DNA of 64,000 nucleotides, taken from Bradyrhizobium sediminis. Its GTDB lineage: Bacteria; Pseudomonadota; Alphaproteobacteria; Rhizobiales; Xanthobacteraceae. Every line of letters begins with the position of its first letter. Position 1 is the first letter of the stretch. The translations under genes and the position numbers were made by a program. The notes under the pieces were generated by a model. It was not told the origin of the DNA. It saw only the letters and a program-made list of their open reading frames with translations, and did no database searches. The stretch spans positions 124,001-188,000 of the forward strand of contig NZ_CP076134.1 of assembly GCF_018736085.1 (NCBI RefSeq), written 5' to 3'. This document shows, one piece after another, positions 57,550 to 64,000 of the stretch.

Positions 57550-57909
57550 CCTATCTCTTCTCTTGACCGGCCGATCCCGGCCGGCGCGTCACCTCCCGGC
57601 GATCAGGGGGGTGGATTTAGGCATATTGTCGACGAATAGTTAACCAAAACAAAAGGTTTATGGCCATACGGCCCGGCCGCCGGTTGCAGTTCCCTGCCCC
57701 CTCATGTCCTGCGCGGCATGCCCTCCGGCTGCCGCAGCATGCGGGATTGTGGCGTAAGCGCTGTATCCTCGGATACTGATCCGATTGAATTCAACCGGAT
57801 CGGTATCTCATCTATTTGCTTGCGCATGATCTCCCGGCAAACGCTGCGCGCGTCTGTCCCAGGGAAAACCGGTTCCCCCCTTTTCCGGATCATGCTCTAG
57901 ATTGACATT
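57550..57909. other. 360-bp intergenic region between the LpoA-like gene and rsmI
   Basis: Divergent promoter region. It holds a GC-rich part near 57560-57610 (CCGGCCGATCCCGGCCGG), AT-rich sequence AGTTAACCAAAACAAAAGG around 57640-57658, and two palindromic repeats described separately at 57772-57895. No gene is seen. Confidence 0.5.
57772..57895. repeat. two palindromic repeats upstream of rsmI
   Basis: The first is a 36-nt near-perfect palindrome centred on GAATTC (57772-57807): GATACTGATCCGATTGAA pairs with its mirror through 16 Watson-Crick pairs and two G-T type mismatches. The second (57824-57895) has GCATGATC at the left and GATCATGC at the right, with GGGAAAACCGG and TTTTCCGG inside; the same type lies upstream of hrcA. 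It ends 15 bp before the rsmI ATG. Confidence 0.65.
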
Positions 57910-58890
57910 ATGCGCCCAAAACCCGCCTCCATAAATACGCCTGACGGCCTGCCGGAACCTTTGCCGCGCACTTTTTCGATAGGCGGCCATGTCCTGAACG
58001 CGCCGAAGCCGGCTCCCGGGCTGTATCTGGTGGCGACCCCGATCGGCAACCTCGGCGACATTACCCTGCGCGCGCTGGAGACTCTGGCCGGCGTCGACAT
58101 CATCGCCTGCGAAGACACCCGCATGACCCGCCGGCTGACCGAGCGCTACGGCATCACGGCGCTGCTGAAACCCTATCACGAGCACAACGCCGCGCTGGCG
58201 CGGCCGAAGATCCTGCAGAAGCTGGCGCAGGGAACCTCGATCGCGCTGGTCTCGGATGCCGGCACGCCGCTGATATCAGACCCCGGCTTCAAGCTGGTGC
58301 GCGAGGTCTGCGCCGCAGGTTACAAGGTGATCGCGCTGCCGGGGCCGTCCTCGGTACTGGCGGCGCTGTGCGTGTCGGCGCTGCCGACCGACCGGTTCTT
58401 CTTCGAAGGCTTCCTGCCGTCGAAACAGAACGCGCGCCGCACGCGGCTTGCGGAGCTGTCGCGGATCGACGCCACGCTGGTGATGTTCGAATCCGGCAAC
58501 CGGGTGCAGGAGACGCTGGCCGATCTCGCCGACATCATGGCCGGCCGCGATGCCGCGATCTGCCGCGAGATGACGAAACTGCACGAGGACATCCGCCGCG
58601 CGCCGATCGCCGAACTCGCGGCAGCCGCCGACACGCTGGAGACGCGCGGCGAATTCGTGCTGGTGATCGGCCCGCCCCAGGCGAGCGCGCTGGTCATGAC
58701 CGAGGACCGGCTCGACGATCTCCTGCGCACTTCACTTGCGACCGGCAGCGTCAAGGATGCGGTGGCGCATGCGGTCGAACTGTCCGGCCGGCCGCGCCGC
58801 GAAATCTATGCCCGCGCGCTCGAACTCGCCAAGGAATCCAACAAGGGAACCGGTTCGCTTGGCGGCGGGGGCGACGATGGCGAAGCCTGA
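57910..58890 (+). CDS. rsmI: 16S rRNA 2'-O-ribose C1402 methyltransferase RsmI
   Basis: A 326-residue SAM methyltransferase of the TP-methylase fold. [35 protein letters not shown] near residue 37, [20 protein letters not shown] and [12 protein letters not shown] are diagnostic. An N-terminal extension of about 35 residues precedes the core. It ends 14 bases after the yraN start, in a different frame. Confidence 0.93.
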   Translation: MRPKPASINTPDGLPEPLPRTFSIGGHVLNAPKPAPGLYLVATPIGNLGDITLRALETLAGVDIIACEDTRMTRRLTERYGITALLKPYHEHNAALARPKILQKLAQGTSIALVSDAGTPLISDPGFKLVREVCAAGYKVIALPGPSSVLAALCVSALPTDRFFFEGFLPSKQNARRTRLAELSRIDATLVMFESGNRVQETLADLADIMAGRDAAICREMTKLHEDIRRAPIAELAAAADTLETRGEFVLVIGPPQASALVMTEDRLDDLLRTSLATGSVKDAVAHAVELSGRPRREIYARALELAKESNKGTGSLGGGGDDGEA

Positions 58891-59290
58891 CGGCGCCACG
58901 CCCCCCGGCAAGCCTTTGAAAATCGCCTCGCCCGAGCGGGTCGCGGCGTTTCAGACCGGGCTGTCCGCCGAAAGCCGTGCCGCCGCGTTCCTGATGGCCA
59001 AGGGCTATCGCATCCTGGCAAAGCGCTTTCGCACGCCCCATGGCGAGATCGATATCGTGGCGCGCAAGCGCAGTCTGGTGGCGTTCGTCGAGGTCAAGGC
59101 CCGCGCCAGCCTCGATGAGGCCGCCTATGCGGTGACGCCGCGCCAGCAGCAACGCATCATCGCCGCCGCTTCAGCCTGGCTGATGGCGCATCCCGAGCAT
59201 GCGGAATTCGAACTGCGTTTCGACGCCATGCTGATTGCGCCGAGGCGCCTGCCGCGCCATCTGTTGGCGGCATTCGACGCCAGCACCTGA
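58877..59290 (+). CDS. yraN: YraN-family predicted endonuclease (UPF0102)
   Basis: A 137-residue protein of the YraN family, a PD-(D/E)XK-like fold: [49 protein letters not shown]. The catalytic pattern E-ID-FVEVK is complete. ATG 58877 overlaps rsmI by 14 bases; an earlier opening at 58736 is in the rsmI shadow. It is probably co-translated with rsmI. The biochemical role is unproven. Confidence 0.9.
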   Translation: MAKPDGATPPGKPLKIASPERVAAFQTGLSAESRAAAFLMAKGYRILAKRFRTPHGEIDIVARKRSLVAFVEVKARASLDEAAYAVTPRQQQRIIAAASAWLMAHPEHAEFELRFDAMLIAPRRLPRHLLAAFDAST

Positions 59291-59337
59291 CCTCTCCTTC
59301 CCGACAACCTGCCTCCCCACAACTTGCGGACATCAAC

Positions 59338-60282
59338 ATGAAATTGAACGTCGCCGTCCAGATGGACCCCATCGCGCGCATCAACATCCGCGGCGATTCG
59401 ACTTTTGCGCTGTTGTTGGAGGCGCAGAAGCGCGGCCACGCCCTCGCCTATTACACGCCCGACAAGCTGTCGCTGCGTGGCGAGGAACTGGTGGCGCCGG
59501 TGCAGGCGCTCACCGTGCGCGACGAGGCCGGCAATCATTTTACCCTCGGCGAGCCCCGGCGCGAGCCGCTCGCCGCCTTCGACGTCATCCTGCTGCGGCA
59601 GGACCCGCCATTCGATCTCGCCTACATCACCTCGACGCATTTTCTCGAACGGATTCACCCGAAGACGCTGGTGGTGAACAATCCCGCCAGCGTGCGCAAC
59701 GCGCCGGAAAAAGTCTTCGTGATGGATTTCCCGCAGCTGATGCCGCCGACGCTGATCTCGCGCGACCTCGAGGAGATCAACGCGTTCCGCGACCAGCACG
59801 GCGCGGTCGTGATGAAGCCGCTGCACGGCCATGGCGGTGCCGCGGTATTTCGTGTCATGCCGCAGGACATGAATTTCGGCTCATTGTTCGACATGTTCTC
59901 CGTCACCTTCAAGGAGCCCTGGGTGATCCAGCGCTTCCTCCCCGAGGTGAAACACGGCGACAAGCGCATCATCCTGGTCGACGGCGAATTCGCCGGCGCC
60001 GTCAACCGGGTGCCGGCGCCGGACGACCTGCGCTCCAACATGGTGCGCGGCGGCGCCGCAAAGGCCACCGAGCTTTCGGAGCGCGAGCGCGAGATCTGCG
60101 CCACCCTCGGCCCACGCTTGCGCGAGCGCGGCCTGCTGTTCGTCGGCATCGACGTCATCGACGGCTTCCTCACCGAGATCAACGTCACCTCCCCCACCGG
60201 CATCCGCGCCATCGCCCGGCTCAACGGGCCCGATGTCGCGGCGAAGATCTGGGACGTGATCGAGAACAAGCGGGGCGGCTAG
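59338..60282 (+). CDS. gshB: glutathione synthetase
   Basis: A 314-residue ATP-grasp enzyme that adds Gly to gamma-Glu-Cys. It begins [45 protein letters not shown] near residue 157 is the ATP-binding loop, and [20 protein letters not shown] is the metal-binding end. It provides glutathione, a cytosolic Cu(I) and thiol buffer. It starts 47 bp after yraN. Confidence 0.96.
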   Translation: MKLNVAVQMDPIARINIRGDSTFALLLEAQKRGHALAYYTPDKLSLRGEELVAPVQALTVRDEAGNHFTLGEPRREPLAAFDVILLRQDPPFDLAYITSTHFLERIHPKTLVVNNPASVRNAPEKVFVMDFPQLMPPTLISRDLEEINAFRDQHGAVVMKPLHGHGGAAVFRVMPQDMNFGSLFDMFSVTFKEPWVIQRFLPEVKHGDKRIILVDGEFAGAVNRVPAPDDLRSNMVRGGAAKATELSEREREICATLGPRLRERGLLFVGIDVIDGFLTEINVTSPTGIRAIARLNGPDVAAKIWDVIENKRGG

Positions 60283-60395
60283 ATTCGAGGAATTCGAGGA
60301 GCCAAGGAACCATTTTGCAGATGTGTCCCGTAGCCACGCGTACCGATTGTTGGTAAGCCTTCACTTGGCTTTCGATCTAAGGTTGCGAGGTCGCG

Positions 60396-61205
60396 ATGAT
60401 CGAGTTTGTCACGGTGGCAGCGCTGATCCTGACGGGATTCGCACTGGTATGGCTTTCCAAATACGCCAGACTCGGTCTTGGAGAAGCCTCCAAGACGACC
60501 GTCATCCTGGCGCCGCTGATTGCGTTTCTGTTTCTATCCGGGGCGATTTCTGAATTTGAAGGCTTGGGTTTGAAAGCAAAATTCAGAGACCTCAGAGACT
60601 TCAGCGCCAAAACCACGATCGACGCGGCAATAGCGTTGAAACTCGCGACGACCAGTGAGCAAGCCACCACGGGCGATTTCCTTAATGAAGCAATTTGGGG
60701 CTTTTGCCGACCTTATTATGTGTTGACCGACAGCTCGGCAAGAAACAAGGAGAAGCCGGATCAACTGGACAAGCAAGCTGTTCTGCACATCGCCACAGCG
60801 ATACGAAACTCCATTGTATGCGGCAGATTTTCAGCACTCGTCGTCGTTGACAACGACCGAAGGCCGGTTGGCTTTTTTCCCCGCGATCAATTCCTGGAGT
60901 TACTTCGGATCGTGTTAGTGGGATACGGCGATGCCCATATCGACAGTGAAGCTGCTTTCCGGCAAGTAGCCGGTTCCGAACTCGGCGTCATTCTCCAGAA
61001 CCCGGTAATACGTGCCAGATCAGACGAGGCCAGCCACAACACGGTGCCCGGCTCCGAAGATATCGAGTCGGTCTACAAGAAAATGATTGCTGACAACTTC
61101 GCGATCGCAATGATAACCGACCGGCTGAGCCGGTTTGATGGGATCATCACGCGCGCCGCTATTGAAGGCAAAATAATTGAACGGCTGCTGGCTGCCGCAA
61201 AGTAG
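60396..61205 (+). CDS. membrane-anchored protein with a CBS-like region, unknown function
   Basis: A 269-residue protein with two N-terminal membrane segments (VTVAALILTGFALVWLS, TTVILAPLIAFLFLSG) and a cytosolic part. The segments SALVVVDNDRRPVGFFPRDQFLEL and AMITDRLSRFDGIITRAAIEGKIIERLL resemble two halves of a CBS domain (hydrophobic strand, D, then GI.T...). No enzyme motif is seen. The surrounding DNA looks more AT-rich than its neighbours, so it may be acquired. Confidence 0.6.
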   Translation: MIEFVTVAALILTGFALVWLSKYARLGLGEASKTTVILAPLIAFLFLSGAISEFEGLGLKAKFRDLRDFSAKTTIDAAIALKLATTSEQATTGDFLNEAIWGFCRPYYVLTDSSARNKEKPDQLDKQAVLHIATAIRNSIVCGRFSALVVVDNDRRPVGFFPRDQFLELLRIVLVGYGDAHIDSEAAFRQVAGSELGVILQNPVIRARSDEASHNTVPGSEDIESVYKKMIADNFAIAMITDRLSRFDGIITRAAIEGKIIERLLAAAK

Positions 61206-61274
61206 CTCCTGTCTGGGTACGCTTGGCCGATTCGCTTCGCTTTGACGGAAGGCAGCCGTCGTCGACTCTCTTTG

Positions 61275-61312
61275 CCGTCATTGCAAGGAGCGAAGCGACG
61301 AAGCAATGACGG
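61275..61312. repeat. short copy of the CGTCATTGC palindromic repeat
   Basis: CCGTCATTGC (61275-61284) pairs with GCAATGACGG (61303-61312) around GGAGCGAAGCGACGAA. It is a reduced form of the repeats at 36401 and 51158. Confidence 0.65.
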
Positions 61313-61366
61313 TCTCGATAGACTTTGTCTTGTTGCCTTCCTTTTCAGCCACCGCGCCGAAACGTC

Positions 61367-61774
61367 CTACCGCCCCCGCGCGAACGCCTCGAGCTTCCTT
61401 GAAATGCTGTGCAGGGTGCCGATGCCGTAACCATCCGGATCGTCCTCCACGATTCGATAATCCGCCTTGATCGCCTCGAGATCCCCGAGCAGGCGATTGG
61501 CGTAACTCACGGGATCGCCTGACTCGGCCGCGCTCGGCGCCAGAACGATCTTTTCGGCGTAGACCACCGCCACCATTTCGTCATGGCCGACATTGTGGCC
61601 GCGCGCGGAGGTGTAATAGGAATCCGACTGGTGGGCGCGGGCGAGCGCGGTCTCCTCCGCGAGAGCCTCTCGAAACTGGTCCTGTATTTCGGCAATGAGT
61701 TGCGCATGGGCGGCGCTGCCGTCGCCGCGGCTGGGAAAGCAGGCGTTAGCCAAACGCTTCAGGAATGATAGCAA
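61367..61774 (-). CDS. hypothetical protein
   Basis: A 135-residue soluble protein, MLSFLKRLANACFPSRGD onward, mainly helical (LIAEIQDQFREALAEETALARAHQSD and RLLGDLEAIKADYRIVEDD). No family is recognised. It is supported by its coding-like third-position GC and clear start, but it could be minor. It is convergent with the membrane gene at 60396 and divergent from the KTSC gene. Confidence 0.5.
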   Translation of the reverse strand: MLSFLKRLANACFPSRGDGSAAHAQLIAEIQDQFREALAEETALARAHQSDSYYTSARGHNVGHDEMVAVVYAEKIVLAPSAAESGDPVSYANRLLGDLEAIKADYRIVEDDPDGYGIGTLHSISRKLEAFARGR

Positions 61775-61879
61775 GCCGACTCCCCCGATTTAGGAGATAA
61801 TGATATCTGGATGCGGCCGTGCGGGTGAGCCAATGATCTACCCCCGCATGGCAAAGCGAAGGAAGATCAGGCGCGCGGC

Positions 61880-62221
61880 ATGATCAAGGCAGCCACCACC
61901 CTCATCGCGCTGTTGTTGACCACGGAGCCCGGCTCCGAGGCGGTCGAGGTCAGGGATCGCGGCGCCGTCGATCTCGCAACCTTCGAATGCCGCGACACCC
62001 CGCGCAGCACCCTGATCCAGCGCGCCTGTTACGACAAGGCGCAGGCCACCATGATTGTCAGCGTCAGGGGCACCTACCACCAGTATTGCGAATTGCCGGC
62101 GGCGACCTTCGACCGCCTGATGGCGGCGCCGTCGATGGGGCAGTTCTTCAAGCAGTATTTTGCGGATGCCGGTCCGGACCGCCGGTATGACTGCGAGATC
62201 CGGCGGGTGCCGGGGTATTAG
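61880..62221 (+). CDS. small secreted KTSC-domain protein
   Basis: A 113-residue protein with a short signal (AATTLIALLLTTEPGSEA) and a KTSC-like segment RGTYHQYCELPAATFDRLMAAPSMGQFFKQYF, resembling the C-terminal domain of lysyl-tRNA synthetases that is found alone in small bacterial proteins. Cys residues at three or four positions could form disulfides after export. Function unknown. Confidence 0.6.
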   Translation: MIKAATTLIALLLTTEPGSEAVEVRDRGAVDLATFECRDTPRSTLIQRACYDKAQATMIVSVRGTYHQYCELPAATFDRLMAAPSMGQFFKQYFADAGPDRRYDCEIRRVPGY

Positions 62222-62367
62222 GCGAAGACGGTCTTCCGGGTCGCATCCGTCGCATGACCGTCTTGTGCAATGGCTGCATCTGGCGGGCGGCGCCCTTGAT
62301 GTTCCCTTAATGTTCTTGCCGAACCGCCACCTTTCCGCTACCCTCGATTGCGGAAAAGTGGGGCGGC

Positions 62368-63906
62368 ATGGTCCAGCGGGTTTCTACCGTAGCCTTTGAG
62401 GGCATCGAGGCCCGCAGCGTCGACGTGCAGGTGCAGGTCGCGCCGGGGCTGCCTGCATTCGCCATCGTCGGCCTGCCCGACAAGGCGGTCTCCGAGGCGC
62501 GCGAGCGGGTGCGCTCGGCGCTGATCGCTTCGGGGCTGGCGCTGCCGGCGCGCCGCATCACCGTCAATCTCGCGCCCGCCGACCTGCCGAAGGAAGGCAG
62601 CCATTACGACCTGCCGATCGCGCTCGGGCTGATGGCCGCCATCGGCGCGATTCCGCCGGACGCGCTTTCAGGCTTCACCGTGCTTGGCGAACTCGGCCTC
62701 GACGGATCGATCGCGCCGGTGGCGGGCGTGTTGCCCGCGGCGATCGGCGCCAATGGGCGCGACGAAGGCCTGATCTGCCCGGCGGCCTGCGGCGCCGAAG
62801 CGGCCTGGGCGAGCCCGGACATCCAGATCGTGGCGGCGAATTCGCTGATCCAGATCGCCAACCATTTCAGGGGCACGCAGGTGTTGTCGCGGCCGCAGCC
62901 GAAGGTGCACGCGCCGGAGGCGAACCTGCTCGACCTGCGCGACATCAAGGGCCAGGAGAGCGCCAAGCGCGCGCTCGAGATCGCGGCGGCCGGCGGACAT
63001 CATTTGCTGATGATCGGCGCGCCCGGCGCTGGCAAATCGATGCTCGCCGCACGGCTGCCCTCGATCCTGCCGCCGCTGTCGCCGTCCGAGCTGCTCGAAG
63101 TCTCCATGATCGCTTCCGTCGCCGGCGAAATCCGCGACGGCGCGCTGACCGCGCGGCGGCCGTTCCGCAGCCCGCATCATTCCGCCAGCATGGCGGCGCT
63201 GACCGGCGGCGGCATGCGCGCCAAACCCGGCGAGATCTCGCTGGCGCATCAGGGCGTGCTGTTCCTCGACGAATTGCCGGAGTTCGACGCCCGCGTGCTG
63301 GACTCGCTGCGCCAGCCGCTGGAGAACGGCGAAGTCTCGGTGTCCCGCGCCAATCATCGCGTCACCTACCCGGCGCGCTTCATGCTGGTCGCCGCCATGA
63401 ACCCGTGCCGCTGCGGCCATGCCTATGAGCCCGGCTATTCCTGCAAGCGCGGCCGCATCGACCGCTGCACCTCCGATTATCAGGCGCGCATTTCCGGCCC
63501 GCTGATGGATCGCATCGACCTGCGAATCGAAGTCCCCGCGGTCACCGCCGCCGACCTGATCCTGCCGCCGCCGGCGGAAGGCTCCGCGGAAGTCGCCGCG
63601 CGCGTCGCCGCGGCGCGCGACATCCAGCTCGCGCGTTACGCCGCCGCCGGATTGCCGCAGGTCCGCACCAATGCGGAAGCGCCGGCCTCGGTGCTGGAAG
63701 AGATCGCGCAGCCGGATGCGCAGGGAATGAAACTGCTGCGCGATGCCTCGGAGACCATGCGGCTGTCGGCGCGCGGCTATCACCGCGTGCTGCGCGTCGC
63801 CCGCACGCTGGCCGACCTCGACGGGTCAGACAAAATCGGCCGGCTGCATCTGGCCGAAGCCTTGTCCTATCGCGCGCTGGCCGAGGACGTACGCAACGCG
63901 GCGTGA
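62368..63906 (+). CDS. comM: YifB/ComM-family Mg-chelatase-like AAA+ ATPase
   Basis: A 512-residue protein: N-terminal ChlI-like lid-type domain (VQRVSTVAFEGIEARSVDVQVQVAPGLPAFAIVGLPDKAV), AAA+ core with Walker A GAPGAGKSM near residue 217, Walker B VLFLDELPEF, a NPCRCG Zn-like Cys motif and the C-terminal helical domain. ComM/YifB acts as a branch-migration helicase during natural transformation in Vibrio and Haemophilus. The gene is complete and ends 94 bp before the window edge. Confidence 0.94.
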   Translation: MVQRVSTVAFEGIEARSVDVQVQVAPGLPAFAIVGLPDKAVSEARERVRSALIASGLALPARRITVNLAPADLPKEGSHYDLPIALGLMAAIGAIPPDALSGFTVLGELGLDGSIAPVAGVLPAAIGANGRDEGLICPAACGAEAAWASPDIQIVAANSLIQIANHFRGTQVLSRPQPKVHAPEANLLDLRDIKGQESAKRALEIAAAGGHHLLMIGAPGAGKSMLAARLPSILPPLSPSELLEVSMIASVAGEIRDGALTARRPFRSPHHSASMAALTGGGMRAKPGEISLAHQGVLFLDELPEFDARVLDSLRQPLENGEVSVSRANHRVTYPARFMLVAAMNPCRCGHAYEPGYSCKRGRIDRCTSDYQARISGPLMDRIDLRIEVPAVTAADLILPPPAEGSAEVAARVAAARDIQLARYAAAGLPQVRTNAEAPASVLEEIAQPDAQGMKLLRDASETMRLSARGYHRVLRVARTLADLDGSDKIGRLHLAEALSYRALAEDVRNAA

Positions 63907-64000
63907 CGAGAGAAGGCAAATCGGCGCTTCCGACTACCCGACAAGAGCGCGAAGTAAGCCGTTAAAACCATTGCGTGCGGGAATGCCGGGTGTTTCGGCG
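63907..64000. other. sequence downstream of comM, no gene
   Basis: The final 94 bp contain no plausible gene or motif. Confidence 0.3.

Overview
The window is high-GC alphaproteobacterial chromosome, most like the Nitrobacteraceae (Bradyrhizobium/Rhodopseudomonas group). The evidence is the gene content and order (infC-rpmI-rplT-pheST, hrcA-grpE, dnaK-dnaJ followed by a phospholipid N-methyltransferase, FMN reductase and pyrF, rph-rdgB-hemW), FNR/FixK2-type TTGA-N6-TCAA boxes, and many dispersed palindromic intergenic repeats of the kinds common in that group. The assignment is inference from style and content, not from a database match.

Layout. 0-9 kb: an NTF2-like fragment and an alpha/beta hydrolase, then the translation block infC (ATT start), rpmI, rplT, pheS, pheT; an ASCH gene and a DUF559 endonuclease-like gene lie inside pheS-pheT, and a TauE/SafE transporter follows pheT. 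9-12.4 kb: a diphthine-ammonia-ligase-type PP-loop protein, a Tat-exported amine oxidase and a YiiX-like cysteine hydrolase.

12.4-30.7 kb is a metal and envelope-stress island of three transcription blocks. The + block (12.9-19.7 kb) holds a Met-rich Spy/CpxP-like protein, DUF2933, an isoprenylcysteine-methyltransferase-like membrane enzyme, a secreted protein, and a MacB-like ABC ATPase, permease and HlyD adaptor. The converging - block (27.3-19.7 kb) holds a CsoR-type repressor, a His/Cys-rich exported protein, a fused RND adaptor, a CusA/CzcA-type pump, a small periplasmic protein, a cupredoxin and a DsbA-family protein. The divergent + block (27.3-30.7 kb) holds a Cu(I) P1B-ATPase and two YeeE/YedE sulfur-transport proteins. 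A CsoR-type operator lies between csoR and the ATPase, and three FixK/FNR-type boxes lie upstream of the spy-like gene, its divergent neighbour and the DsbA-like gene.

30.7-38.8 kb: HMG-CoA-lyase-like and CaiB CoA-transferase genes with a divergent LysR regulator, an MFS transporter, an EI24 protein, endonuclease III, DUF2244 and an AraC-HTH/alkyltransferase fusion. 39-45 kb: gpmI, an IS5-type insertion whose target site overlaps the dapB stop codon, dapB, DUF1330, pyrF, FMN reductase and pmtA. 45-55 kb: dnaJ, dnaK (RpoH-type promoter), a GT87-like protein, a secreted protein followed by a pncA remnant, grpE, hrcA, rph and rdgB. 55-64 kb: hemW, a 159-bp MITE-like insertion inside a palindromic repeat, an LpoA-like lipoprotein, rsmI, yraN, gshB, three small uncharacterised genes and comM/yifB.

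I see no tRNA, rRNA, CRISPR array, phage or integrase gene. The most promising unusual items are the DUF559 gene flanked by 38-bp inverted repeats inside pheS-pheT, the 159-bp MITE with a 10-bp target duplication, and the FixK-box-linked metal island.
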